This document shows positions 15,676-25,826 of a DNA stretch of 64,000 bases, piece by piece. Under the pieces are notes generated by a model. The model was not told the origin of the DNA. It ran no database searches and saw nothing but the letters and a program-made list of their open reading frames with translations. A program made the position numbers and the translations under genes. Each line of letters opens with the position of its first letter. The stretch's first letter is position 1. This DNA is from Chryseobacterium gleum (lineage in GTDB: Bacteria > Bacteroidota > Bacteroidia > Flavobacteriales > Weeksellaceae): contig NZ_LR134289.1 in assembly GCF_900636535.1 (NCBI RefSeq), positions 310,001 through 374,000 of the forward strand, given 5' to 3'.

Positions 15676-18615
15676 TTAATAACCAAATATTTCAGTTAAA
15701 TCAAGTTTTTTTACTTCACCCAATTTCTGCATATCGGCTTCATTTACTTTATCTTGAGAAGCAACAAGGCAATAGGTGTAGTTCTTGTTTTTCATCTCTT
15801 TGTCATGGAAAGCATTGATGTCTGCAAAAGATAGTTTTGGAGCCTGTTCATACACATTCTTTCTCATATCAAAATTGTTTCCAAGCCTTTGGGATTTCAG
15901 ATAAGAGAAAATGATTCCGTCCTGAGTAATTCTTTCTGAAGCAATTGATTTTTTCAATCCGCTTTTTGCTGTTTCGAATAATTGTTCAGATTTTGGAAGC
16001 GTTGTTAAAAGCTCATTCATGGCTGTTGTAGACTCATTGAATTTGTCTGCCTGGGTTCCTACATAAGCCATAATCATATCCTTATCTGTTTTCTTACTTG
16101 GAAGAGCAAAATAAGAATAAGTGGAGTAGGCCAGTGCCTTAGATTCTCTGATGGTCTGGAAAACAATAGAACCCATACCGCCTCCGAAATAATTGTTGAA
16201 CAGGCTTACAGTAGGCGTCGTTGACGGATTGTACTGATCAGAGTTTCTCACCCAGAAAACTTCTGCCTGTACCATGTCATAATGCGCAAACAATACCTTG
16301 TTTTTATCTGTCGGAATCTGAACGAAAGTTTTAGACTTAGGAAGATCTTTCAGCGTTGCAGGAAGTTTGTGGATCGGTTTTAGCGATGCAACCACCTCGT
16401 TTCCTGTTTTCGGACCGTAATACAATACTTTATGCTTGAAATTAAACAGGTCGTGAAGAACATTGATTAGGTCTTCAGCCTTTAATGCGTCAAGTTCAGC
16501 ATCACTCAATACATTATTGAATGGATTTTGAGGGCCATATTGTGCATAGCTTCTCAATCCGGACATGATAACTCCTTTGTTCTGTTTAGCATTGGCTCTG
16601 GCTTTCTTCAATCTAACCTTATAAGCATCAAGAGCTGCCTGATCTGCCTGGCAGTTTTTAATCAGATCTTCAAATAGGGCAACTGTTTTATCGAAGTTTT
16701 CATTTAAACCTTCCAGTGATACATAGGTCTCTTCGTTTCCTGCGCTCACATTAAAGCTAGAGGCAAGTTTGTAGAATTCCTTACTGATCACTTCAGAAGA
16801 TTTATCTTTCGTTCCTAAATACTGCAGGTATTCAGCTGCCAACGGAAGGATTTTGTTGTTCCATTTTCCTGAATCAAAATGATAATACATTCTGAACAGG
16901 GCGTTATCTGTATTTTTTACAGAAAGTACATTTACACCTGCTAATTTGTTTTTATCAATATCCTTATCATAATTCAACCATACCGGAGCGATAGGGTTTT
17001 CAGGCATTTCATCAATTTTCTTAAGGAAAGGCGACTGATCTTCTCTGTTAACGGAAACCGGAGTGATGGTTGGTTTATCAACTTTTACAATGCTCTTGTC
17101 TTCTCCTTTTCTTTTGTAAACAGCAACATAGTTATTGTTCTGAAGATATTTGGAAGCGAAATCCATAATATCTTTTTTTGTAAGTCTGGAGATTTCGTCA
17201 ACGTATTCCAGGGATGTTTTATGATCAATGTCAGAAGTAAATTCATCCATCAGGATACTTGCTCTTGACGAATATTTTTCATCCTTCTGAATGATCCCTT
17301 TCTTCTCATTGTTTACAATAGACTGGATCAGATCATCGGAAAACTCACCTTTTCTCAATTTATCAATTTCCTGAAGAAGAAGATTTTTTACTTCATCCAG
17401 AGATTGTCCTTCAGTAGGCTTTCCTTGCAGAAGCAAAACGGAATAGTCTTTTAAAGCATAAGATCCGGCATAAGCGCCAAGTAACTTCTGTTTTTTTACA
17501 AGGTCAAGATCAATTAATCCGGCTTGCCCGTTAGTAAGCATGTTTCCAACAAGGTTCAGCATTCTTGCATCTTTGGTGGAAGCTCCCGGAAATCTGAATC
17601 CGAGCATTACATTTTCAGGATTTGGTCCTACTACTTCTTTTACAATCGGGGCGCTGATTTCTTTTTCCTGTCCTACTTTATATTCAGGAATTGTTTTAGG
17701 CTTCATATAAGAGAAAGCCTTGTCAATCTTTGCAATCACTTCATCCGGATTGAAATCTCCGGACATGATAATCCCCATATTATTAGGAACATAATAGGTG
17801 TTGTAATATTCTCTGATAGCCTTCAGTGAAGGGTTTTTCAAGTGTTCAATCGTTCCGATCGTCGTTTGTTTCCCATAATTGTTATTAGGAAAAAGATTGG
17901 CAAACATGGTGTCGAAAACTTTATCTCCGTCGTCATCAAGAGATCTGTTTTTTTCTTCGTATACCGCTTCCAGCTCTGTGTGGAAGAGTCTCAGAACAGG
18001 TTCTCTGAATCTTTCAGCCTGTACAGCAAGAAATTTGTCAAGAACGTTGGCGGGTACATCTTCTGTATATACGGTCTGTTCAAAGGAAGTGAAGGCGTTG
18101 GTGCCATCAGCTCCCATACCAGCCATCATTTTGTCATATTCATTTGCGATGGCAAATTTCGCGGCTTCTCCTGAAACTCTGTCAATTTCTTTGTAAATCT
18201 CTTTTCTCTTAGCTTCATCCTTGGTCTGATTGTACTTTTCGTAAAGTGCATCAATCTGGTCTAGCAACGGTTTTTCCTTCGCCCAGTCCTTAGAACCGAA
18301 TTGATTCGTTCCTTTAAAGAGCATATGCTCCAGATAATGAGCAAGACCGGTGTGGTCTGCGGGATCGGTTTTACTTCCTGCTTTTGTTGCAATATAAGTT
18401 TGAATTCTCGGATCCTTATTGGTAGGGCTCAAAATAACCGTCAGTCCGTTTTTTAAGGTGTAATACCTTGCGGAAGTAGGGTCATTGGTTACATACTTGT
18501 ACTTGTAGCCATTCGAAGTAGCTTCTTTCCACTGGAAATCCTGGCCAAAAGCATATCCCGCAAAACTCGCTGCGGCAATACTTGTGGCGATGGTCAGTTT
18601 TTTTAACAGATTCAT
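15676..18615 (-). CDS. Secreted M16 zinc protease (two-lobed, pitrilysin-like)
   Basis: 979 residues with a signal peptide (cleavage near FGQ). The inverted zinc motif HYLEH (His93, Glu96, His97) is intact, with a further Glu ligand in the ELEAVYEEKNR helix (about 214-221). Two M16 halves can be seen: about 50-500 active, and about 530-979 inactive, with no second HxxEH. Such proteins form a closed chamber that degrades short peptides. An extra charged helical insert lies just after the motif (about 115-150). It is a free-standing gene, followed by a terminator. Confidence 0.93.
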   Translation of the reverse strand: MNLLKKLTIATSIAAASFAGYAFGQDFQWKEATSNGYKYKYVTNDPTSARYYTLKNGLTVILSPTNKDPRIQTYIATKAGSKTDPADHTGLAHYLEHMLFKGTNQFGSKDWAKEKPLLDQIDALYEKYNQTKDEAKRKEIYKEIDRVSGEAAKFAIANEYDKMMAGMGADGTNAFTSFEQTVYTEDVPANVLDKFLAVQAERFREPVLRLFHTELEAVYEEKNRSLDDDGDKVFDTMFANLFPNNNYGKQTTIGTIEHLKNPSLKAIREYYNTYYVPNNMGIIMSGDFNPDEVIAKIDKAFSYMKPKTIPEYKVGQEKEISAPIVKEVVGPNPENVMLGFRFPGASTKDARMLNLVGNMLTNGQAGLIDLDLVKKQKLLGAYAGSYALKDYSVLLLQGKPTEGQSLDEVKNLLLQEIDKLRKGEFSDDLIQSIVNNEKKGIIQKDEKYSSRASILMDEFTSDIDHKTSLEYVDEISRLTKKDIMDFASKYLQNNNYVAVYKRKGEDKSIVKVDKPTITPVSVNREDQSPFLKKIDEMPENPIAPVWLNYDKDIDKNKLAGVNVLSVKNTDNALFRMYYHFDSGKWNNKILPLAAEYLQYLGTKDKSSEVISKEFYKLASSFNVSAGNEETYVSLEGLNENFDKTVALFEDLIKNCQADQAALDAYKVRLKKARANAKQNKGVIMSGLRSYAQYGPQNPFNNVLSDAELDALKAEDLINVLHDLFNFKHKVLYYGPKTGNEVVASLKPIHKLPATLKDLPKSKTFVQIPTDKNKVLFAHYDMVQAEVFWVRNSDQYNPSTTPTVSLFNNYFGGGMGSIVFQTIRESKALAYSTYSYFALPSKKTDKDMIMAYVGTQADKFNESTTAMNELLTTLPKSEQLFETAKSGLKKSIASERITQDGIIFSYLKSQRLGNNFDMRKNVYEQAPKLSFADINAFHDKEMKNKNYTYCLVASQDKVNEADMQKLGEVKKLDLTEIFGY

Positions 18616-18648
18616 TGCTGTCGTGTTTTATTTTGGGTTATTAATTTG

Positions 18649-19842
18649 TTAATTGAATTGTTCCAATAAGTTTTTGATTCGTTTCATGGCCTCTCTTAAT
18701 TCCTCCTCAGAAGCGGCATAAGAGAATCTGATGCATTCAGGGCTTCCGAAAGAGAATCCGCCAACACAGCCTACATGCGCATTTTCCAGAAGGAACATCG
18801 CAAAGTCGTCAGAGTTTTTAATTTCAGTTCCGTTCAATGTTTTTCCGATATAGTATGAAATATCCGGGAAGAAATAGAAAGCAGCTTTTGGAAGTACCAC
18901 TTTAAATCCAGGAATTTCTTTGATTAATTCATACACAAGATCTCTTCTTTTTTTGAAAGCATCAATCATATACCTGTATTCAGAAGGATCTGTTTTTAAT
19001 GCAACGATAGAAGCTCTCTGTGCCATCGTATTAGCACCGCTTGTCATCTGTCCCTGTACCTTTTCACAAGCTTTTGCCAGCCATTCCGGGCATGCGGAAT
19101 ATCCGATTCTCCATCCTGTCATGGCAAATGCTTTCGACATTCCGTTGATTACGGCTGTCTGTTCGTATACTTCAGGAAACTGAGCGATAGATGTCGTTTT
19201 TGTTTCGTAGTTGATATACTCATAGATCTCATCAGAAATGATCGTTATCTGAGGATACTTTGCGATAACTTTCGCGATAGATTTTAATTCGTCATAGGTG
19301 TAATAACCTCCCGACGGATTACATGGAGAACTGAAAAGTACTGCTTTAGTCTTTTCTGTAATCGCTTCTTCAAGCTGTTCTGCAGTCACTTTAAAATCGG
19401 TAACGTAAGATGTCGGAAGAATCACAGAATTGCCTCCCATCATTTTTACCATTTCATCATAGCTTACCCAATAAGGAGCAGGAAGAAGAACTTCGTCACC
19501 ATCATTGATGATAGCAGCGAGAACATTGATAATGGCCTGCTTGGCACCATTTGAAACACAGATCTGGGTAGGTTTATATTCCAGGTTGTTGTCTCTTTTT
19601 AATTTATAAGCAATCGCCTCACGCAATTCCAGAAATCCCGGAACAGGAGAATAATGGCTGTAATTCTGATTAATGGCATCGAAAGCGGCCTGTTTGATAT
19701 TATCCGGAACATCAAAATCCGGTTCACCAAGAGTTAAGCTGATTACATCTATTCCGTTAGCCTTCATCTCTCTGGCTTTATTAGACATAACAAATGTCTG
19801 TGAGTATCCTAATCTTTTTACTCTATCTGAAAGTTTATCCAT
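18649..19842 (-). CDS. PLP-dependent aminotransferase class I (aspartate-type)
   Basis: 397 residues from the ATG at 19842; the frame can be extended 17 residues, but MDKLSDRVK is the usual family start. PLP is held by Lys237 in NGMSKAFAMTGWRIGY. NPSGG (about 175), DEIYE (about 205) and the C-terminal RFSYA Arg that binds the substrate carboxylate are present. The pattern is that of the Ib aspartate/prephenate aminotransferases common in Bacteroidota. The exact amino donor cannot be told. It is 33 bases upstream of the M16 gene on the same strand. Confidence 0.9.
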   Translation of the reverse strand: MDKLSDRVKRLGYSQTFVMSNKAREMKANGIDVISLTLGEPDFDVPDNIKQAAFDAINQNYSHYSPVPGFLELREAIAYKLKRDNNLEYKPTQICVSNGAKQAIINVLAAIINDGDEVLLPAPYWVSYDEMVKMMGGNSVILPTSYVTDFKVTAEQLEEAITEKTKAVLFSSPCNPSGGYYTYDELKSIAKVIAKYPQITIISDEIYEYINYETKTTSIAQFPEVYEQTAVINGMSKAFAMTGWRIGYSACPEWLAKACEKVQGQMTSGANTMAQRASIVALKTDPSEYRYMIDAFKKRRDLVYELIKEIPGFKVVLPKAAFYFFPDISYYIGKTLNGTEIKNSDDFAMFLLENAHVGCVGGFSFGSPECIRFSYAASEEELREAMKRIKNLLEQFN

Positions 19843-20071
19843 GTATTTTTTGAATTTTAACAAATATATGATAAAAACGTCTTGCAGGGACAATAAAAAT
19901 GGGGCTGAATTGAAGATTTTTGTCAGGTTTTGGTTAAATGTATCCTGTTGGAATATCCTGTTGTTTTTTTGCAGACGATTAAATTTTAATCTGTACAGTG
20001 AGATAATTAAGAATAAAAATTACTTCTGATGCTCAGTCTTTTGTATCTTTAAAACATTTAAGACCTATTCT

Positions 20072-21409
20072 ATGAAGTATTCCGTTTTTTTATTGCTGAT
20101 TTCATGTACTGTTTTCTCTCAGAAGCATTCCAAAGATGATGAAGTGAAAAAGTATGTCTCACAGGTCAACGAAGATTCGCTGAAATCTTATATCAATAAG
20201 CTGGTAAGCTTTGAAACAAGGCATACTTTGAGTTCAACCCATGATCCTAAGCACGGAATTGGTGCTGCAAGAAACTGGGTCATCAGAAAGTTCAATGATT
20301 ATGCTAAAAACTCCGAAGGCAGGATGGAAGTATACCTTCAGCAGGAAGATATTCAGCCGGATGGAAAAAGAATTGACAAGACGGTAAACCTGGGAAATGC
20401 TGTTGCCTTTCTGAAAGGAACTGATCCAAACGATAAAAGAATTTTCCTGATCGGAGGACATCTGGATTCAAGAGTGACTGATGTAATGAACAGAACTTCA
20501 GCAGCACCCGGAGCCAATGATGACGGCAGCGGCGTAAGTGGTGTCATAGAATCCGCAAGAATATTGAGCAGGTCTTCATTTCCGGCCTCAATTATCTTTG
20601 TGGCGTTCTCCGGGGAAGAACAATCGTTGTTAGGCTCTAAACAGCTGGCGGAAAAAATAAAGAAAGAAGGTTTACAACTGGAAGCCGTTCTGAATAACGA
20701 TATGATCGGGAATCCCAAAGCGGGAGAAACAGGAGAGATCAATACCCGGACCCTTCGTGTGTTCAGTGAAGGTCTGCCTTACAAAGACCTCGATAAGAAA
20801 GCAATGACTATCAGAAATCTGGGGTTTGAAAATGACAGCGAATCCAGACAGCTGGCAAGGTATATCAAAGAAATTGCGGAAGAATATGTGAAAGGACTTG
20901 AAATAAAGCTGATCTACAGAAATGACCGCTTTTTACGGGGAGGAGATCATACCAGCTTTGTCAACAACGGCTTTCCGGCTGTAAGGCTTACTGAATACTA
21001 TGAAAACTATGATCATCAGCATCAGGATATCAGGGTGGAAAATAACAGACAATATGGCGATCTGTCTGAATTTATTGATTTTAAATATCTGAAGAAGAAT
21101 GTTGCTGCCAACATTGCGGTACTGGCCAACCTTGCAAAATCCACTTCAAAGCCTGAGAATGTAGAAATGGATGTTAAGCAATTAACGAACTCCACAACAC
21201 TTCACTGGGAAAAACCAAAATCAGGAACGCCGGCAGGATATTATCTCCTGGCCCGCGAAACCGACAGTCCGATGTGGCAGAAAAAAATCTTTACAACAGG
21301 ACTTTCCATAAGAGTACCACTTTCGAAAGACAATTATATTTTTGCTGTACAAACGATCAGCCAATCAGGGAACCCTGGTGTGCCGGTAATTCCGGGAATT
21401 GCGAAATAA
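20072..21409 (+). CDS. Secreted M28 metallopeptidase with C-terminal beta domain
   Basis: 445 residues with a signal peptide ending near FSQ. This M28 enzyme is of a different subgroup from the three-gene cluster at 3101-7227: no PA domain and a shorter linker. All catalytic residues are present: His130 and Asp132 (GGHLDS), Asp150 (ANDDGSG), Glu182 and Glu183 (SGEEQ), Asp210 (NNDMIG) and a His near 315 (YDHQHQD). The last ~90 residues look like a fibronectin-type beta domain (TTLHWEKPKSGTPAGYYLLAR). It probably cleaves N-terminal amino acids outside the cytoplasm. Confidence 0.92.
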   Translation: MKYSVFLLLISCTVFSQKHSKDDEVKKYVSQVNEDSLKSYINKLVSFETRHTLSSTHDPKHGIGAARNWVIRKFNDYAKNSEGRMEVYLQQEDIQPDGKRIDKTVNLGNAVAFLKGTDPNDKRIFLIGGHLDSRVTDVMNRTSAAPGANDDGSGVSGVIESARILSRSSFPASIIFVAFSGEEQSLLGSKQLAEKIKKEGLQLEAVLNNDMIGNPKAGETGEINTRTLRVFSEGLPYKDLDKKAMTIRNLGFENDSESRQLARYIKEIAEEYVKGLEIKLIYRNDRFLRGGDHTSFVNNGFPAVRLTEYYENYDHQHQDIRVENNRQYGDLSEFIDFKYLKKNVAANIAVLANLAKSTSKPENVEMDVKQLTNSTTLHWEKPKSGTPAGYYLLARETDSPMWQKKIFTTGLSIRVPLSKDNYIFAVQTISQSGNPGVPVIPGIAK

Positions 21410-21453
21410 TGATCTCAGTTAAAGCTGAGTTCAATGCTTATCCGGAAAGTAGA

Positions 21454-21485
21454 TTTGAATACAAGAGAAATAAAACTTATTTTTG
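21454..21485 (+). promoter_or_regulatory. Promoter of rsmG
   Basis: TTTG (21454-21457), exactly 20 bases, then TATTTTTG (21478-21485) fits the flavobacterial promoter form. It overlaps a possible TTG start at 21483, so it fixes the start of rsmG at the ATG at 21504. Confidence 0.7.
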
Positions 21486-21503
21486 CGGTTTATAATAATT
21501 CAC

Positions 21504-22139
21504 ATGTCTGCATCGTTACTATTAAAATATTTCCCGGATCTAACTGAAAAACAGAAAGAACAATTTTCACAACTGGAAAATCTGTATAATGAATGGAATG
21601 AAAAGATCAACGTAATTTCCAGAAAAGATATGGAATCCCTGTATGAAAAACATATTCTTCACTCTCTGGGAATTGCAAAAGTGATGGCATTCGCTCCCGG
21701 AACTAAAGTTCTGGATATCGGAACCGGAGGAGGTTTTCCAGGAATTCCGCTGGCCATCCTGTTTCCTGAAGTAGAATTTACTTTGATTGATTCTATCGGG
21801 AAGAAAATCAGTGTAGTACAGGCTGTAGCAGATGGAGTAGGCTTAACCAATGTAACGGCTATCCACGGAAGAGCAGAAAAACTGAAAGAGAAATTCCACT
21901 TTGTAGTCAGCAGGGCGGTAACCCAGATGCCTGAATTTTTAAGATGGTTGAAAGGGAAATTTGAAAAAGAACAGTTTAACCCTAAACATAACGGAATTTT
22001 ATATTTAAAAGGCGGTGATCTTGCAGAAGAACTGGCTGGAATTAAATGTGAAATTTTCAACCTTAAACACTATTTTGATGAAGAATTTTTTGATACTAAA
22101 AAGGTAGTTTATGTATCAAAAGGTAATTTTAATTCCTGA
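21504..22139 (+). CDS. rsmG: 16S rRNA (guanine-527-N7)-methyltransferase
   Basis: Methylates G527 of 16S rRNA with S-adenosylmethionine. 211 residues, typical. Seen are the N-terminal helical region, the HILHSLGI segment (about 46-53), and the cofactor-binding LDIGTGGGFPGIPLAILFPEV region (from about 66). The start at the ATG follows from the promoter upstream. It is the first gene of a plus-strand run that continues with a lipoprotein, an HExxH protein and an AddB-like nuclease, but a 62-base gap follows, so co-transcription is uncertain. Confidence 0.93.
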   Translation: MSASLLLKYFPDLTEKQKEQFSQLENLYNEWNEKINVISRKDMESLYEKHILHSLGIAKVMAFAPGTKVLDIGTGGGFPGIPLAILFPEVEFTLIDSIGKKISVVQAVADGVGLTNVTAIHGRAEKLKEKFHFVVSRAVTQMPEFLRWLKGKFEKEQFNPKHNGILYLKGGDLAEELAGIKCEIFNLKHYFDEEFFDTKKVVYVSKGNFNS

Positions 22140-22201
22140 TTTTTAAGTAAATAAGGAATAATTTTTGCTAATATTTGTTAATAATCAGAAAACTAAAGGT
22201 T

Positions 22202-22606
22202 ATGAAAAAACTTTTAAATATTGGATTTTCAGTATTCGTGTTTGGCGGGCTTCTGGTTTCGTGTAATGATGATGATTACCAGACGATTGAATCTATTGAT
22301 AAGATCAAAATCGACAGCGTAAAAATTATCAATGATACCATGGATGTTTTTGCAATACAGAGCATAAAGACTTATTCCACGTATCCGTCACACTGTGAAG
22401 GCTTTTACGGATATGATTATGTTTACAATACCAATCTGGAAAGAACGGTGACTTCTTATAAATATATTACGAACGGACCTTGTACACAGGGAAATTACGT
22501 GGGAGCCAGCCAGATCAACTTCAGTCCGCAGAAAAAAGGTACTTATACTTTTAAATTCTGGAACGGAGGAAATAGCTGGATTACCAAAACAATTGTAGTA
22601 GAATAA
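22202..22606 (+). CDS. Small lipoprotein
   Basis: 134 residues from the ATG at 22202 (a longer frame with a poor start is rejected). The signal peptide ends in a lipobox (LLVSC), and an Asp-rich stretch (NDDDYQ) follows, which in Bacteroidota can act as a surface export signal. The mature part has cysteines at CEGFYGYDY and PCTQGNYV that may pair, and a C-terminal beta pattern (KKGTYTFKFWNGGNSWITKTI), so an Ig-like fold is possible. The stop overlaps the ATG of the next gene by one base. Confidence 0.75.
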   Translation: MKKLLNIGFSVFVFGGLLVSCNDDDYQTIESIDKIKIDSVKIINDTMDVFAIQSIKTYSTYPSHCEGFYGYDYVYNTNLERTVTSYKYITNGPCTQGNYVGASQINFSPQKKGTYTFKFWNGGNSWITKTIVVE

Positions 22607-23142
22607 TGAAATTGAGTATCGTATTGTGTCTGCTGGCAGCACAGGTAGTATTCGGACAGAAGATTACCTGGCAGGAAGATAAAAAGCTGACCTGGGATAA
22701 TTTTAAAAGTCCGGTCAGTAATAAAAAGAATCCCGATGTAGCAGCATATACCCATTGTGGCTGGGAGTTTTCCGCTGTAAAGTCTTCAGATCCAAAGGCA
22801 CCTGTTACGATTTCCATTACAACCATATTCCATGAAGAAAAATCATGGAAAGATGTCAAAAAAATGAATGATTATATTCTGCTGCACGAACAGAAACATT
22901 TTGACATCGCAGAGTTATTTGTGAGGAAATTCAGAAAGTCAGTTGCTGAAAAAATCAAAAACTCAGGAGATTACAACAGGTATTTCAAAGCAATTTATGA
23001 CGGAATCTCCATGGATTATAAGAATTTCCAGATGGCTTACGACAGAGAAACCCGTCACGGCATCGACAAAGAAAAACAGGCAGAATATAACGATTTAATT
23101 TCTGAACAACTAGACAACTTAAAAAGCTATCAAGCCCTTTGA
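22606..23142 (+). CDS. Secreted DUF922-like putative zinc protease
   Basis: 178 residues with a signal peptide ending near FGQ. The motif HEQKH (His94, Glu95, His98, followed by FD) is an HExxH zinc site, and the flanking sequence (TWDNFK early, then the HEQKHFDIAE helix) fits the DUF922 family of putative secreted metalloproteases. Translation is coupled to the upstream lipoprotein through TAATG. The downstream nuclease starts inside its stop. No protease activity has been shown for the family as far as I know. Confidence 0.8.
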   Translation: MKLSIVLCLLAAQVVFGQKITWQEDKKLTWDNFKSPVSNKKNPDVAAYTHCGWEFSAVKSSDPKAPVTISITTIFHEEKSWKDVKKMNDYILLHEQKHFDIAELFVRKFRKSVAEKIKNSGDYNRYFKAIYDGISMDYKNFQMAYDRETRHGIDKEKQAEYNDLISEQLDNLKSYQAL

Positions 23143-25826
23143 AATTCCTTAATAAGATTATCCACGAACTGCTAGCACAAAACCCGGATCTTTCTGCGTT
23201 TAATATCATTCTGCCCGGAAAACGTCCCATTGTATTTATCCGGCAGATTCTGGAAGAGAATCATTATTCAGGGTTTCTTCCCAACTTTTTTACCATTGAA
23301 GAGCTCGTGAATAACATTGCGGGACAACAGCTTATTCAGGGGATTCCGCTGTGGCTTTTTTCATTTGATGTGTATAGAAGTTTGAATCTTATTCCCAGGG
23401 ATGATTTTTCAGACTTTCTGAAGTGGTTTCCAACGTTACAGAAGGATTGGGATGATATTCTTAAATTCTCAGACAGCGATCAGGCGGTTCTGCAGTATAT
23501 GTTTGATGAAGAAAGGATCAAAGAATGGGCTCAGGACCTTGGAGAGGATGATGAGGTCCCAAGAAAGAAATTCCTTAATTTCTGGCAGAATATGAATGTT
23601 TTTCTTCCTGCTTTAAAAGAGAGATTACAGGAAAAAAACTGGGCCACTTCAGGAATGATTCATGAAGCTGCCAAAGCTAAGGTTGCTGATTTTGCTAAAA
23701 ATACAAGAGAGGAGTTCGTATTCTGTGGGTTTAATGCCTTCACTCCGGTAGAAGAAAAGCTCGTTAGAAGTCTTTTACAGTGGAATAAAGCCCAATGCTT
23801 CTTTCAGGCAGACCGGTATTATTTCAATGACGAAAGACAGGAAGCCGGTAAGTTCCTCAGAAACCATAAAACATGGAAAGAATTTGATGACAACAGGGCT
23901 TTCCAGTGGATTGAAGACGATTTTAACCAACCTAAAAAAATTAAGGTGTATGAGGTTTCGGGGAATGTAACCCAGACAAAAGTACTGCCCGAAATTTTTA
24001 AAGAGATCAATAATAAAACCTATTCCAATACAGCTGTTGTACTGCTGGATGAAAACCTTCTACCTGCAAGCCTTGATGTGATGCATGGAGTTGACAATTT
24101 GAATATTACAATGGGATTCCCATTGAAAAACCTGTCTTTTTCCAATGCCATAAAACGTCTTTTCTATCTGCAGAAACAGCTGGAAAAAAATAAATCTTCC
24201 TATTATTACAGGGATGTTTTTCCGATTCTTGAAGAGTTACCAAAATCTGTTGAAGATGAACAGATTATTAATGATTTTAAAGCCAAAGTAGAAGAGAGAA
24301 ACATCGTTTATATCTCTCATAAACTTTTGCATGAACTGCTGAGCGGACTTTCTTATTTCGGGCTTCTGCAGAAAGCTCCGGGAACAAATGCTTATCTGGA
24401 TATGCTTATAGCATTCTGCCAGCAGGTAAAATGGCTTGAAATAGATGATATTCAGTATGAGAATGTTTCTCACTTTGAAAATGCATTCAGAATCATTAAA
24501 AATCAGCTGACTCCTTACAATATTGAGATCAAGATGGAAACGCTGGAAATTCTGATCAACCAGCATATCAACTCTGAAAGTATCGATTTTCAGGGAGAGC
24601 CATTGAGAGGATTACAGATCATGGGATTGCTGGAAACACGTCTGCTGAATTTTGAAAATGTTATTCTGCTTTCTGTGAACGAGGGAAAACTGCCGCTTGG
24701 AAACTCTCAGAATACCTATATTCCTTTTGATATCCGAAGGTTCTTTGATCTTCATACCTTCCTGGAAAATGACAGCATTTATGCTTATCACTTTTACAGG
24801 CTGATCCAGGATGCGAAGAATGTCCATTTGTTGTACAATGCTTTAAGCTCTGGAGTGAATACAGGAGAGAAGAGCCGTTTTATTACCCAGATTGAAATGG
24901 AAAGTTCACACGAGATAGAACATCTGATTATTGAAAATTCTTCAGAGCCTATTGCAACGCAAGCCATAGAAATTTCCAAGACACAGATCGTACAGGAACG
25001 ACTTGAAAAATGGAAGCAAAAAGTATCTGCATCACATCTTACCAGTTACCTCTATAATCCGATTGATTTCTATCTTTCAAAGATTTTAAATACCTCGGAA
25101 ACGGATGAAATTGAAGAAGAGCTTTCAGTGAAAAATTACGGAAATTTAGTTCATTATTCACTTCAAGAAGTGTATGAGATGTTGAAGGGTAAGGTTTTAA
25201 AAGAAAGTGATTTAAAGAATTCAGTTAAAGCAATAGATGAATATATAAATATTGCTATTGAAAAGCTGAAGCATCAGCCTGAATTCTACGAAAAAGGAAT
25301 GAACTATATCCACAAAGCCATCGCTAAAAAAGTAATTGAGAATGTTCTGAACCACGATCTTGAACTGATAAAGCAAGGCAACAAACTGGAAATTGTTGAT
25401 ATCGAAAGAAGGTTTGAAAATATAGATTTTCCTCTTGAAGGAAATGATAAAATATCTTTCTTCGGGTTCATTGACCGTATTGATAAGCTCAATGGAACGC
25501 TAAGAATTATTGATTATAAAACAGCCAAAATTAAAAATCTCAATGTAAAAATTGATGAAGATAATGTGGCTGAATATTTTCACAACAGTGACAGAAAACA
25601 GGCGCTTCAGCTTTGTATTTACCATTACGTTGTACAGCATCTTCCCGAATTTTGGGGATACCCGATCGAAACAGGTATCTGGAGCTTTGCAGATGCCAGA
25701 AAAGGAATGGTTTCCCTGCAGTTTGACAAAGGAAATATTGATGATGCCATGAGAGCCGTCAAAAGCCTTATCCTAGAAATCCTGAATCCTGATATTAACT
25801 TTGTTGAGACTATAAAAACGTATTAA
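23139..25826 (+). CDS. AddB-like PD-(D/E)XK nuclease
   Basis: 895 residues. The N-terminal two-thirds resembles an inactivated helicase scaffold as in AddB/RecC-type proteins. The last ~270 residues hold the nuclease: SHLTSYLYNPIDFYLSKIL (about 635), GNLVHYSLQEV (about 668), the core FGFIDRIDKLNGTLRIIDYKTAK (about 773-795) with Asp and Lys of the PD-(D/E)XK site, and QALQLCIYHYV (about 820). The likely start is TTG at 23139, overlapping the previous stop by four bases. The partner helicase AddA, normally next door, is not in the window. Its likely role is double-strand break end processing. Confidence 0.85.
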   Translation: MKFLNKIIHELLAQNPDLSAFNIILPGKRPIVFIRQILEENHYSGFLPNFFTIEELVNNIAGQQLIQGIPLWLFSFDVYRSLNLIPRDDFSDFLKWFPTLQKDWDDILKFSDSDQAVLQYMFDEERIKEWAQDLGEDDEVPRKKFLNFWQNMNVFLPALKERLQEKNWATSGMIHEAAKAKVADFAKNTREEFVFCGFNAFTPVEEKLVRSLLQWNKAQCFFQADRYYFNDERQEAGKFLRNHKTWKEFDDNRAFQWIEDDFNQPKKIKVYEVSGNVTQTKVLPEIFKEINNKTYSNTAVVLLDENLLPASLDVMHGVDNLNITMGFPLKNLSFSNAIKRLFYLQKQLEKNKSSYYYRDVFPILEELPKSVEDEQIINDFKAKVEERNIVYISHKLLHELLSGLSYFGLLQKAPGTNAYLDMLIAFCQQVKWLEIDDIQYENVSHFENAFRIIKNQLTPYNIEIKMETLEILINQHINSESIDFQGEPLRGLQIMGLLETRLLNFENVILLSVNEGKLPLGNSQNTYIPFDIRRFFDLHTFLENDSIYAYHFYRLIQDAKNVHLLYNALSSGVNTGEKSRFITQIEMESSHEIEHLIIENSSEPIATQAIEISKTQIVQERLEKWKQKVSASHLTSYLYNPIDFYLSKILNTSETDEIEEELSVKNYGNLVHYSLQEVYEMLKGKVLKESDLKNSVKAIDEYINIAIEKLKHQPEFYEKGMNYIHKAIAKKVIENVLNHDLELIKQGNKLEIVDIERRFENIDFPLEGNDKISFFGFIDRIDKLNGTLRIIDYKTAKIKNLNVKIDEDNVAEYFHNSDRKQALQLCIYHYVVQHLPEFWGYPIETGIWSFADARKGMVSLQFDKGNIDDAMRAVKSLILEILNPDINFVETIKTY

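Noticed and set aside
17524..18196. Three plus-strand frames of 101-110 codons over the M16 gene
   Set aside because: They overlap the zinc-site half of a secure minus-strand gene and show no coding character of their own.
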